Positions 21,308-31,841 of a stretch of 64,000 bases of DNA are shown here, one piece after another. The stretch's first letter is position 1. Each line of letters starts with the position of its first letter. The notes beneath the pieces were generated by a model. That model did not search any database, was not told the origin of the DNA, and saw nothing but the letters and a program-made list of their open reading frames with translations. Position numbers and translations under genes: made by a program. The DNA comes from Muricea muricata (taxonomy: Eukaryota; Cnidaria; Anthozoa; Malacalcyonacea; Plexauridae), in assembly GCA_963855995.1 (NCBI GenBank), contig OY979717.1, forward strand, positions 51,839,140 through 51,903,139, in the 5' to 3' direction.

Positions 21308-21491
21308 ATTCACGGCTATGTCCATTTTTCTTCATCATAAAGTAACCAAAAAACCCTTCTTTCCAATGCTATTGTACATGATCATTTTTTACAACATTCG
21401 AGTTTAACATTTTGTCCAGTCCGCCAATTGCATAACTTCAACAATGATTGTAATCTAGTTCTGTTATTGACATCAAGTGTTCCGCTGACTT

Positions 21492-21563
21492 TCCCATGTG
21501 GTCTAGTGGTTAGGATATGGCGCTCTCACCGCCATGGCCCGGGTTCGATTCCCGGCATACGAA
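21492..21563 (+). pseudogene. tRNA-Glu (CUC), double acceptor mismatch
   Basis: CATACGA loses two acceptor pairs; C26 to A. Same lesions at 35961. Confidence 0.6.
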
Positions 21564-21814
21564 ATTTTCCACTATGTCCTGCATTTTTCTTCTTCATCAA
21601 ACAATAAAAGAAAAAAGATATCCTTAGTTTATATGTCGTCAAACTTTGTAAAATATAGAGCTAAGATTTTTGTGTCGTCTAGCGCTGGAAATATTTTAAC
21701 AATATTTCTAATCTAGTTGCTTAGTTTTTGGGGAAAAAAAAATATGCCTATTGCATAACTTCAACAATTATTGTAATCTAGTTCTGTTATGGACATCAAA
21801 TGTTCGACTCACTG

Positions 21815-21886
21815 TCCCATGTGGTCTAGCGGTTAGGATCTGGCGCTCTCACCGCCATGGCCCGGGTTCGATTCCCGGCATGGGAA
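21815..21886 (+). tRNA. trnE-CUC: tRNA-Glu (CUC), second in a row
   Basis: Consensus; anticodon at 21848-21850. Follows another CUC gene by 251 bp with the Gly and UUC slots missing between them. Confidence 0.93.
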
Positions 21887-22328
21887 ATTTTTCACTATTT
21901 GCTGCATTTTTCTTCTTCATCAAACAATAAAAGGAAAACGATATCCTTAGTTTATATGTAGTCAATTGTTGTAAAATTTAGAGCTAAGATTTTTTTGTCG
22001 TCTAGCGCTGGAAATATTTTAACAATATTTCTAATCTAGTTGCTTTGTTTTTGGGGAAAAAAATATGCCTGTTCGAAAGAAATGAAAATTTTAGGAACGA
22101 AAGATTTAATTTGACGACATCATTCTATGATCTACGCTTTGAATTTCTGTGATGTTGTTCAGTGATGTTATAATCGTCGTCGGGTTTATATGATATTGAT
22201 ATAATAATTTTGAAAGCTTCACTTCAATTTCCAAACGGTTTTCTAAATTTTGACAATGCTAATAATTCTAAGATTGTACCGACTTATTAAGAATTACACA
22301 CGAAATAGCAAAAAGCGGTCGTTGAAGT

Positions 22329-22399
22329 GCGTCAGTGTTTCCGTGGTATAAATCTCGCCTGCCACGCGGGAGACCGAGGTTCGATTCCCCGCTAACGCA
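22329..22399 (+). pseudogene. tRNA-Gly (GCC), diverged D arm
   Basis: GTTTCCGTGGTATAA D arm and GACCGAGG T stem. Nearly identical to 36475. Confidence 0.6.
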
Positions 22400-22888
22400 A
22401 GCGTAAAGAATTTGGAATATTTTTATGCCCTGAATGACTTCAAATGTTAGATATTTATGAGAATATTTCAATATATTCTTCATAACCACATTCTTGGAAA
22501 CAATGAGATCGGACTGAACAGCTGAATATGTAAAATATAGAGCTAAGATTTTTGTGTCGTCTAGCGCTGGAAATATTTTAACAATATTTCTAATCTAGTT
22601 GCTTAGTTTTTGGGGGAAAAAAATATGCCTATTCGAAAGAAATGAAAATTTTAAGAACGAAAGATTTAATTTGACGACATCATTCTATGATCTACGCTTT
22701 GAATTTCTGTGATGTTGTTCAGTGATTTTATAATCGTCGTCCCTTGTATATGACATTGATATAATAAGTTTAAAAGCTTGTTTTGCATTTCAAAACGGTT
22801 TCCTAAATTTCGACAATGCTAACAATTCTAAGATTTTACCGACTTATTAAGAAATACACGCGAGTTAGCAAAAGGCGGTCGTTGAAGT

Positions 22889-22959
22889 GTGTTGGTGGTT
22901 CAGTGGTAGAATTCTCGCTTGCCACGCGGGAGACCGGGATTCGATTCCCCGCTAACGCA
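22889..22959 (+). tRNA. trnG-GCC: tRNA-Gly (GCC)
   Basis: Anticodon at 22921-22923, loop TTGCCAC. C2 to T and one T-stem change. Follows a Gly pseudogene directly, both Glu slots having been lost. Confidence 0.7.
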
Positions 22960-23166
22960 AGCGTTAAGAATTTGGAATATTTTTATGCCCTGAATGACTT
23001 CAAATGTTAGATATTTATGAGAATATTTCAATATATGCTTCATAACCACATTCTTTGAAACAATCAGATCGGACTGAACAGCTGAAACCTCTTTTTTTAT
23101 AAATTCTAGAGAATCCTTTGATATCTGCTGCAAAAATAAAAGGAAAATAGAAAATGCCTGAGAGAC

Positions 23167-23238
23167 TCCCATGTGGTCTAGTGGTTAGGATCACGCGTTT
23201 TCACCGCCATGGCCCGGGTTCGATTCCCGGCATGGGAA
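23167..23238 (+). tRNA. trnE-UUC: tRNA-Glu (UUC), weakened anticodon stem
   Basis: Anticodon at 23200-23202. TCACGCG replaces TCTGGCG, losing two stem pairs. Confidence 0.5.
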
Positions 23239-23421
23239 ATTCACGGCTATGTCCATTTTTCTTCATCATAAAGTAACCAAAAAACCCTTCTTTCCAATGC
23301 TATTGTACATGATCATTTTTTACAATATTAGAATTCAACATTTTGTCCAGTCTGCCGATTGCATAACTACAACAATGATTGTAATCTAGTTCATCAACAA
23401 CATCAACTGTTCCGCTGACTG

Positions 23422-23493
23422 TCCCATGTGGTCTAGTGGTTAGGATCTGGCGCTCTCACCGCCATGGCCCGGGTTCGATTCCCGGCATGGGAA
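23422..23493 (+). tRNA. trnE-CUC: tRNA-Glu (CUC)
   Basis: Consensus; anticodon at 23455-23457. Confidence 0.95.
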
Positions 23494-23934
23494 ATTTTTC
23501 ACTATGTGCTGCATTTTTCTTCTTCATCAAACAATAAAAGGAAAACGATATCCTTAGTTTATATGTCGTCAAACTTTGTAAAATTTAGAGCTAAGATTTT
23601 TCTTTCGTCTAGCGCTGGAAATATTTTAACAATATTTCTAATCTAGTAGCTTAGTTTTTGGAAAAAAAATATGCCTATTCGAAAGAAATGAAAATTTTAG
23701 GAACGAAAGATGTAATTTGACGACATCATTCTATTACCTACGCTTTGAGTTTCTGTGATGTTGTTCAGTGATCTTATAATCGTCGTCCGTTGTATATGAT
23801 ATTGATATAATAACTTTGAAAGCTTCACTTCATATTCCAAACGGTTTTCTAAATTTTGACAATGCTAACAATTCTAAGATTGTACCGAATTATTAAGAAG
23901 TACACGCGAGTTAGCAAAAGGCAGTCGTTGAAGT

Positions 23935-24005
23935 GCGTTGGTGGTTCAGTGGTAGAGTTTTCGCCTGCCACGCGGGAGGCCGGGGTTCGATTCCCCGCCA
24001 ACGCA
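23935..24005 (+). tRNA. trnG-GCC: tRNA-Gly (GCC)
   Basis: Anticodon at 23967-23969. Changes AGAGTTTTCG and GGAGGCC keep a foldable body. Confidence 0.8.
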
Positions 24006-24213
24006 AGCGTGAAGAATTTGAAATATTTTTATGCCCTGAATGGCTTCAAGTGTTAGATATTTATGAGAATATTTCAATATATTCTTCATAACCACATTCT
24101 TTGAAACAATGAGATGGGACTGAACAGCTGAATTCTATTTTTTTGATAAATTCTAGAGAATCCTTTGATATCTGCTCCTAAAATAAAGGGAAAATGGAAA
24201 ATGCCTGAGAAGC

Positions 24214-24285
24214 TCCCATGTGGTCTAGTGGTTAGGATCTGGCGTTTTCACCGCCATGGCCCGGGTTCGATTCCCGGCATGGGAA
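24214..24285 (+). tRNA. trnE-UUC: tRNA-Glu (UUC)
   Basis: Consensus; anticodon at 24247-24249. Confidence 0.95.
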
Positions 24286-24468
24286 AGTCACGGCTATGTC
24301 CATTTTTCTTCATCATAAAGTAACCAAAAAACCCTTCTTTCCAATGCTATTGTACATGATCATTTTTTACAACATTAGAATTCAACATTTTGTCCAGTCT
24401 GCCGATTGCATAACTTCAACAATGATTGTAATCTAGTTCATCAACAACATCAACTGTTCCGCTGACTG

Positions 24469-24540
24469 TCCCATGTGGTCTAGTGGTTAGGATCTGGCGC
24501 TCTCACCGCCATGGCCCGGGTTCGATTCCCGGCATACGAA
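24469..24540 (+). pseudogene. tRNA-Glu (CUC), double acceptor mismatch
   Basis: Body intact except CATACGA at the 3' acceptor strand. Confidence 0.55.
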
Positions 24541-24982
24541 ATTTTCCACTATGTCCAGCATTTTTCATCTTCATGAAACAATAAAAGAAAAACGATATCC
24601 TTAGTTTATATGTCGTCAAACTTTGTAAAATATAGAGCTTAGATTTTTGTGTCGTCTAGCGCTGGAAATATTTTAACAATATTTCTAATCTAGTTGCTTA
24701 GTTTTTGGGGAAAAAAATATGCCTGTTCGAAAGAAATGAAAATTTTAAAAACGAAAGATTTAATTTGACGACATCATTCTATGATCGACGCTTTGAATTT
24801 CTGTGATGTTGTTCAGTGATTTTATAATCGTCGTCCGTTGTATATGATATTGATATAATAATTTTAAAAGCTTGTTTTGAATTTCCAAACGGTTTTCTAA
24901 ATTTTGACAATGCTAACAATTCTAAGATTTTACCGACTTATTAAGAAATACACGCGAGTTAGCAAAAGGCGGTCGTTGAAGT

Positions 24983-25053
24983 GCGTTGGTGGTTCAGTGG
25001 TAGAACTCTCGCCTGCCACCTGGGAGACTGGGGTTCGATTCCCCGCCAACGCA
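24983..25053 (+). tRNA. trnG-GCC: tRNA-Gly (GCC)
   Basis: Anticodon at 25015-25017. CACCTGGG stem variant; C47 to T. No proximal T run. Confidence 0.75.
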
Positions 25054-25261
25054 AGCGTAAACAATTTGGAATATTCTTATGCCCTGAATGGCTTCAAATG
25101 TTAGATATTTATGAGAATATTTCAATTTATCCTTCATAACCACATTATTTGAAACAATCAAATCGGACTGAACAGCTGAAACCTCTTTTTTTCGAGCATT
25201 CTAGAGAATCCTTTGATATCTGCTCCAAAAATAAAAGGAAAATAGAAAACGCCTGGGAGAC

Positions 25262-25333
25262 TCCCATGTGGTCTAGTGGTTAGGATCTGGCGTTTTCACC
25301 GCCATGGCCCGGGTTCTGTTCCCGAAATGGGAA
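25262..25333 (+). pseudogene. tRNA-Glu (UUC) with damaged T arm
   Basis: T loop TTCTGTT and stem end CCCGAAATGGG. Confidence 0.65.
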
Positions 25334-25517
25334 ATTCACGGCTATGTCCATTTTTCTTCATCATAAAGTAACCAAAAAACCCTTCTTTCCAATGCTATTG
25401 TACATCATCATTTTTTACAACATTAGAGTTTAATATTTTGTCCTGTCCGCCAATTGCATAACTTCAACAATGACTGTAATCTAGTTCTGTTATGGACATC
25501 AAATATTCGGCTCACTG

Positions 25518-25589
25518 TCCCATGTGGTCTAGCGGTTAGGATCTGGCGCTCTTACCGCCATGGCCCGGGTTCGATTCCCGGCATGGGAA
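25518..25589 (+). tRNA. Glu-type tRNA with CUU (Lys) anticodon
   Basis: Every position matches the Glu(CUC) consensus except C36 to T, so the loop is CTCTTAC and the anticodon (25551-25553) is CUU, cognate to the Lys codon AAG. Kept in the duplicate at 42247. Confidence 0.85.
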
Positions 25590-26020
25590 ATTTTTCACTA
25601 TTTGCTGCATTTTTCTTCTTCATCAAACAATAAAAGAAAAACGATTCCCTTAGTTTAAATGTCATCAATATTTCTAAAATTTAGGGCTAAGATTTTTTTG
25701 TCGTCTAGCGCTGGAAATATTTTAACAATAATTCTAATCTAGTTGCTTTGTTTTTGGGGAAAAGATACGCCTATTCGAAAGAAATGAAAATTTTAGGAAC
25801 GAAAGATGTAATTTGACGACATCATTCCATTATCTACGCTTTCAATTTCTGTGATGTTGTTCAGTGATGTTATAATCGTCGTCCGTTGTATATGATATTG
25901 ATATAATAATTTTGAAAGCTTCACTTCAATTTCCAAACGGTTTTCTAAATTTTGACAATGCTAACAATTCTAAGATTGTACCGAATTATTAAGAAGTACA
26001 CGCGAGTTAACAAAAGGCGA

Positions 26021-26091
26021 GCGTTAGTGGTTCAGTGCTAGAATTCTCGCCTGCCACGCGGGAAACCGGGGTTCGATTCCCCGCTAACGCA
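26021..26091 (+). tRNA. trnG-GCC: tRNA-Gly (GCC) with restored acceptor pair
   Basis: Anticodon at 26053-26055. GCGTTAG pairs fully with CTAACGC (G6 to A matches the common C-to-T). D-loop G18 to C. Confidence 0.8.
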
Positions 26092-26298
26092 AGCGTAAAG
26101 AATTTGGAATACTTTTATGCCCTGAATGGCTTCAAGTGTTAGATATTTATGAGCATATTTCAATATATTCTTTATACCACATTCTTTGAAACAATGAAAT
26201 CGGACTGAACAGCTGAATTCTCTTTTTCTGATAAATTCTAGAGAATCCTTTGATATCTGCTCCTAAAATAAACGGAAAATAGAAAATGCCTGAGAAGC

Positions 26299-26824
26299 TC
26301 CCATGTGGTCTAGTGGTTAGGATCTGGCGTTTTCACCCATAGAGATTATAAATAACACTAGAGGAGGCATCGTAATCTTTCTCACTGAAAAAAAAGGGAA
26401 CGCGCTTTTGGGGGGCAAATTCAAGTCCCGGATGCAGGGCCAGGCGCTGATTGGCTGAGCTAATGCTTCCTTAGCAACCACCTTAGCAACAGCAGAAATC
26501 TGTATGAAATGTTTTCCTCATCGTTGTTGAGGTCGTTTTGCCGGTTTTGTGGGCAAAATAGTACTTTTTAAATTGTTTTCACTATTTTAGACAATCTGAA
26601 ATGATATTTTCAATATTTTTACGAGGAAAAACATTTAAAAAGCAGAAAAACTCGTCTAAAATGACTTTTTTGCCTGGGACATCGTGAATGAGTGAACATC
26701 CGGGACTTGAATTTGCCCCCCAATAGCCGCGCTCCCAAATTTTACCCTCGATGTCCTCTCTAGTGTTATTTATAATCTCTATGTTTTCACCGCCATGGCC
26801 CGGGTTCGATTCCCGGCATGGGAA
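26299..26824 (+). pseudogene. tRNA-Glu (UUC) split by the hAT-like MITE
   Basis: 5' part 26299-26337 and 3' part 26784-26824 are otherwise consensus. The 446-bp element and its 8-bp duplication lie in the anticodon loop. Confidence 0.93.
26338..26783. mobile_element. 446-bp hAT-like MITE inside a tRNA-Glu gene
   Basis: Perfect-looking inverted ends (CATAGAGATTATAAATAACA) bracket 446 bp with no transposase. An 8-bp duplication TTTTCACC (26330-26337 and 26784-26791) is the hallmark of the hAT superfamily. The site is the anticodon loop of the Glu(UUC) gene. The paralogous block near 43025-43096 carries the uninterrupted gene; offsets between the blocks change by 454 bp, exactly element plus duplication. 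Confidence 0.9.
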
Positions 26825-27006
26825 AGTCACGGCTATGTCCATTTTTCTTCATCATAAAGTAACCAAAAAACCCTTCTTTCCAATGCTATTGTACATGATC
26901 ATTTTTTACAACATTAGAATTCAACATTTTTCCAGTCTGCCGATTGCATAACTTCAACAATGATTGTAATCTAGTTCATCAACAACATCAACTGTTCCGC
27001 TGACTG

Positions 27007-27051
27007 TCCCATGTGGTCTAGTGGTTAGGATCTGGCGCTCTCACCGCCATG
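27007..27051 (+). pseudogene. 5' half of tRNA-Glu (CUC) fused to Gly leader
   Basis: The first 45 nt of the gene including A box and CUC anticodon, then a jump to CATATTAAG of the Gly leader. T arm and 3' acceptor are absent. First of ten copies of this junction. Confidence 0.85.
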
Positions 27052-27097
27052 CATATTAAGCGATACACGCAAGTTAGCAAATGGCGGTCGTTGGAGT

Positions 27098-27168
27098 GCG
27101 TTGGTGGTGTAGTGCTAGAATTCTCGCCTGCCACACGGTGGGCCGGGGTTCGATTCCCCGCCAACGAG
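27098..27168 (+). pseudogene. tRNA-Gly (GCC), degenerate
   Basis: GTGTAGTGCTAG D arm, CACACGGTGGGCC stem and CAACGAG acceptor end. Confidence 0.65.
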
Positions 27169-27375
27169 AGCGTAAAGAATTTGGAATATTCTTATGCCCT
27201 GAATGACTTCACTTGTTAGATATTTATGAGAATATTTCAATATATCCTTCATAACCACATTCTTTGAAACAATCAGATCGGACTGAACAGCTGAAACCTC
27301 TTTTTTTAGAGGTTCTAGAGAATCCTTTAAAATCTGCTCCAAAAATAAAGGGAAAATAGAAAACGCCTGAAAGAC

Positions 27376-27447
27376 TCCCATGTGGTCTAGTGGTTAGGAT
27401 CTGGCGTTTTCACCGCCATGGCCCGGGTTCGATTCCCGGCATGGGAA
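27376..27447 (+). tRNA. trnE-UUC: tRNA-Glu (UUC)
   Basis: Consensus; anticodon at 27409-27411. Confidence 0.95.
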
Positions 27448-27631
27448 ATTCACGGCTATGTCCATTTTTCTTCATCATAAAGTAACCAAAAAACCCCTCT
27501 TTCCAATGCTATTGTACATCATAATTTTTTACAACATTCGAGTTTAACATTTTGTCCACTCCGCCGATTGCATAACTTCAACAATGATTGTAATTTAGTT
27601 CTGTTATGGACATCAAATGTTCGACTGACTG

Positions 27632-27703
27632 TCCCATGTGGTCTAGCGGTTAGGATCTGGCGCTCTCACCCCCATGGCCCGGGTTCGATTCCCGGCATGG
27701 GAA
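27632..27703 (+). tRNA. trnE-CUC: tRNA-Glu (CUC), one stem mismatch
   Basis: Anticodon at 27665-27667. G40 to C (CACCCCC); shared with 43903. Confidence 0.7.
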
Positions 27704-28089
27704 ATTTTTCACTATGTGCTGCATTTTTCTTCTTCATCAAAGAATAAAAGAAAAACGATATCCTTAGTTTATATGTCGTCAAACTTTGTAAAATTTAGAG
27801 CTAAGATTTTTTTGTCGTCTAGCGCTGGAAATATTTTAACAATATTTCTAATCTAGTTGCTTTGTTTTTGGGGAAAAAATATGCCTATTCGAAAGAAATG
27901 AAAATTTTAGGAACGAAAGATGTAATTTGACGACATCATTCTATTACCTACGCTTTGAGTTTCTGTGACGTTGTTCAGTGATGTTATAATCGTCGTCCGT
28001 TGTATATGATATTGATATAATAACTTTGAAAGCTTCACTTCAATTTCCAAACGGATTTCTAAATTTTGACAAAAAGCGGTCGTTGAAAA

Positions 28090-28160
28090 GCGTTGGTGGT
28101 TCAGTGGTAGAATTCTCGCCTGCCACGCGGGAGACCGGTGTTCGATTCCCCGCCAACGCA
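28090..28160 (+). tRNA. trnG-GCC: tRNA-Gly (GCC), short leader type
   Basis: Anticodon at 28122-28124. GACCGGTG makes one T-stem mismatch. The leader carries a deletion of about 57 bp (GACAAAAAGCGG). Confidence 0.8.
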
Positions 28161-28368
28161 AGCGTGAAGAATTTGAAATATTTTTATGCCCTGAATGGCT
28201 TCAAGTGTTAGATATTTATGAGAATATTTCAATATATTCTTCATAACCACATTCTTTGAAACAATGAGATCGGACTGAACAGCTGAATTCTATTTTTTTG
28301 ATAAATTCTAAAAAATCCTTTGATATCTGCTCCTAAAATAAAGGGAAAATGGAAAATGCCTGAGAAGC

Positions 28369-28440
28369 TCCCATGTGGTCTAGTGGTTAGGATCTGGCGT
28401 TTTCACCGCCATGGCCCGGGTTCGATTCCCGGCATGGGAA
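28369..28440 (+). tRNA. trnE-UUC: tRNA-Glu (UUC)
   Basis: Consensus; anticodon at 28402-28404. Confidence 0.95.
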
Positions 28441-28624
28441 ATTTACGGCTATGTCCATTTTTCTTCATCATAAAGTAACCAAAAAACCCTTCTTTCCAAT
28501 GCTATTGTACATCATCATTTTTTACAACATTAGAGTTTAATATTTTGTCCAGTCCGCCGATTGCATAACTTCAACAATGACTGTAATCTAGTTCTGTTAT
28601 CGACATCAAATGTTCGGCTCACTG

Positions 28625-28696
28625 TCCGATGTGGTCTAGCGGTTAGGATCTGGCGCTCTCACCGCCATGGCCCGGGTTCGATTCCCGGCATGGGAA
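28625..28696 (+). tRNA. trnE-CUC: tRNA-Glu (CUC), C4 to G
   Basis: Anticodon at 28658-28660; one acceptor mismatch. Confidence 0.7.
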
Positions 28697-29137
28697 ATTT
28701 TTCACTATGTGCTGCATTTTTTTTCTTCATCAAACAATAAAAGGAAAACGATATCCTTAGTTTAAATGTCATCAATATTTCTAAAATTTAGGGCTAAGAT
28801 TTTTTTGTCGTCTCGCGCTGGAAATATTTTAACAATAATTGTAATCTAGTTGCTTTGTTTTTGGGGAAAAAATACGCCTATTCGAAAGAAATGAAAATTT
28901 TAGGAACGAAAGATGTAATTTGACGACATCATTCCATTATCTACGCTTTCAATTTCTGTGATGTTGTTCAGTGATGTTATAATCGTCGTCCGTTGTATAT
29001 GATATTGGTATAATAATTTTGAAAGCTTCACTTCAATTTCCAAACGGTTTTCTAAATTTTGACAATGCTAACAATTCTAAGATTGTACCGAATTATTAAG
29101 AAGTACACGCGAGTTAGCAAAAGGCGGTCGTTGAAGT

Positions 29138-29208
29138 GCGTTGGTGGTTTAGTGGTAGAATTCTCGCCTTCCACGCGGGAGACCGGGGTTCGATTCCCCG
29201 CCAACGCA
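29138..29208 (+). tRNA. trnG-UCC: tRNA-Gly (UCC)
   Basis: Loop CTTCCAC: G34 has become T, giving UCC at 29170-29172. The anticodon stem CTCGC/GCGGG and acceptor are fully paired; only C13 to T (a G-U) elsewhere. Best UCC candidate of the window. Confidence 0.85.
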
Positions 29209-29417
29209 AGCGTAAACAATTTGGAATATTCTTATGCCCTGAATGGCTTCAAATGTTAGATATTTAAGAGAATATTTCAATATATCCTTCATAACAACAT
29301 TCTTTGAAACAATCAGGTCGGACTGAACAGCTGAAACCTCTTTTTTTCGAGGATTCTAGAAGAATCCTTTGATATCTGCTCCAAAAATAAAGGGAAAATG
29401 GAAAATGCCAGAGAATC

Positions 29418-29489
29418 TCCCATGTGGTCTAGTGGTTATGATCTGGCGTTTTCACCGCCATAGCCCGGGTTCGATTCCCGGCATAGGAA
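29418..29489 (+). tRNA. trnE-UUC: tRNA-Glu (UUC), weakened
   Basis: Anticodon at 29451-29453. G22 to T, G45 to A, acceptor CATAGGA. Confidence 0.55.
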
Positions 29490-29673
29490 ATTCACGGCTA
29501 TGTCCACTTTTCTTCATCATAAAGTAACCAAAAAACCCCTCTTTCCAATGCTATTGTACATCATCATTTTTTACAACATTCGAGTTTAACATTTTGTCCA
29601 CTCCGCCGATTGCATAACTTCAACAATGATATTAATCTAGTTCTGTTATGGACATCAAATGTTGGACTCACTG

Positions 29674-29745
29674 TCCCATGTGGTCTAGCGGTTAGGATCT
29701 GGCGCTCTCACCGCCATGGCCCGGGTTCGATTCCCGGAATGGGCA
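29674..29745 (+). pseudogene. tRNA-Glu (CUC), acceptor damaged
   Basis: AATGGGCA at the 3' end breaks the first and last acceptor pairs. Confidence 0.6.
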
Positions 29746-30186
29746 GTTTTCCACTATGTGCTGCATTTTTCTTCTTCATCAAACAATAAAAGAAAAACGA
29801 TTCCCTTAGTTTAAATGTCATCAATATTTGTAAAATTTAGGGCTAAGATTTTTTTGTCGTCTAGCGCTGGAAATATTTTAACAATAATTCTAATCTAGTT
29901 GCTTTGTTTTTGGGGAAAAAATACGCCTATTCGAAAGAAATGAAAATTTTAGGAACGAAAGATGTAATTTGACGACATCATTCCATTATCTACGCTTTCA
30001 ATTTCTGTGATGTTGTTCAGTGATGTTATAATCGTCGTCCGTTGTATATGATATTGATATAATAATTTTGAAAGCTTCACTTCAATTTGCACACGGTTTT
30101 CTAAATTTTGACAATGCTAACAATTCTAAGATTGTACCGAATTATTAAGAAGTACACGCGAGTTAGCAAAAGGCGGTCGTTGAAGT

Positions 30187-30257
30187 GCGTTGGTGGTTCA
30201 GTGGTAGAATTCTCGCCTGCCACGCGGGAGACCGGGGTTCGATTCCCCGCTAACGCA
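30187..30257 (+). tRNA. trnG-GCC: tRNA-Gly (GCC)
   Basis: Consensus; anticodon at 30219-30221. Duplicate at 33330. Confidence 0.95.
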
Positions 30258-30465
30258 AGCGTAAAGAATCTGGAATACTTTTATGCCCTGAATGGCTTCA
30301 AGTGTTAGATATTTATGAGCATATTTTTATATATTCTTCATAACCACATTCTTTGAAACATTGAAATCGCACTGAACAGCTGAATTCTCTTTTTCTGATA
30401 AATTCTAGAGAATCCTTTGTTATCTGCTCCTAAAATAAACGGAAAATAGAAAATGCCTGAGAAGC

Positions 30466-30537
30466 TCCCATGTGGTCTAGTGGTTAGGATCTGGCGTTTT
30501 CACTGGCATGGCCCGGGTTTGATTCCCGGCATGGGAA
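30466..30537 (+). pseudogene. tRNA-Glu (UUC), broken anticodon stem and B box
   Basis: CACTGGC replaces CACCGCC and GGTTTGATT replaces GGTTCGATT. Identical lesions at 33609. Confidence 0.7.
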
Positions 30538-30721
30538 AGTCACGGCTATGTCCATTTTTCTTCATCATAAAGTAACCAAAAAACCCTTCTTTCCAATGCT
30601 ATTGTACATCATCATTTTTTATAACATTAGAATTCAACATTTTGTCCAGTCTGCCGATTTCATAACTTCAACAATGATTGTAATCTAGTTCTGTTATGGA
30701 CATCAAATGTTCGGCTCACTG

Positions 30722-30793
30722 TCCGATGTGGTCTAACGGTTAGGATCTGGCGCTCTCACCGCCATGGCCCGGGTTGGATTCCCGGCATGGGAA
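30722..30793 (+). pseudogene. tRNA-Glu (CUC), A/B box changes
   Basis: C4 to G, G15 to A and GGTTGGATT in the B box. Duplicate at 33865. Confidence 0.65.
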
Positions 30794-31234
30794 ATTTTCC
30801 ACTATGTGCTGCATTTTTCTTCTTCATCAAACAATAAAAGAAAAACGATTCCCTTAGTTTAAATGTCATCAATATTTCTAAAATTTAGGGCTAAGAGTTT
30901 TTTGTCGTCTAGCGCTGGAAATATTTTAACAATAATTCTAATCTAGTTGCTTTGTTTTTGGGGAAAAAATACGCCTATTCGAAAGAAATGAAAATTTTAG
31001 GAACGAAAGATTTAATTTGACGACATCATTCCATTTTCTACGCTTTCAATTTCTGTGATGTTGTTCAGTAATGTTATAATCGTCGTCCGTTGTATATGAT
31101 ATTGATATAATAATTTTGAAAGCTTCACTTCAATTTCCAAACGGTTTTCTAAATTTTGACAATGCTAACAATTCTAAGATTGTACCGAATTATTAAGAAG
31201 TACACGCGAGTTCGCTAAAGGCGGTCGTTGAAGT

Positions 31235-31305
31235 GCGTTGGTGGTTCAGTGGTAGAATTCTCGCCTGCCACGCGGGAGACCGGGGTTCGATTCCCCGCTA
31301 ACACA
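31235..31305 (+). tRNA. trnG-GCC: tRNA-Gly (GCC), one acceptor mismatch
   Basis: Anticodon at 31267-31269. CTAACAC leaves C2 unpaired; shared with 44416. Confidence 0.7.
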
Positions 31306-31513
31306 AGCGTAAAGAATTTGGAATATTTTTATGCCCTGAATGACTTCAAATGTTAGATATTTATGAAAATATTTCAATATATTCTTCATAACCACATTCT
31401 TTGAAACAATGAGATCGGACTGAACAGCTTAAACCTCTTTTTCTGATAAATTCTAGAGAATCCTTTGATATCTGCTCCAAAAATAAAGGGAAAATGGAAA
31501 ACGCCTGAGAAAC

Positions 31514-31585
31514 TCCCATGTGGTCTAGTGGTTAGGATCTGGCGTTTTCACCGCCATAGCCCGGGTTCGATTCCTGGCATGGTAA
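31514..31585 (+). tRNA. trnE-UUC: tRNA-Glu (UUC), weakened 3' end
   Basis: Anticodon at 31547-31549. CCTGG in the T stem and GGTAA at the end. Confidence 0.5.
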
Positions 31586-31769
31586 ACTCACGGCTATGTC
31601 CACTTTTCTTCATCATAAAGTAACCAAAAAACCCCTCTTTCCAATGCTATTGTACATCATAATTTTTTACAACATTAGAGTTTAACATTTTGTCCAGTCC
31701 GCGAATTGCATAACTTCAACATTGATTGTAATCTAGTTCTGTTATGGACATCAAGTGTTCGGCTAACTG

Positions 31770-31841
31770 TCCCATGTGGTCTAGCGGTTAGGATCTGGCG
31801 CTCTCACCGCCATGGCCCGGGTTCGATTCCCGGCATGGGAA
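31770..31841 (+). tRNA. trnE-CUC: tRNA-Glu (CUC)
   Basis: Consensus; anticodon at 31803-31805. Confidence 0.95.
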
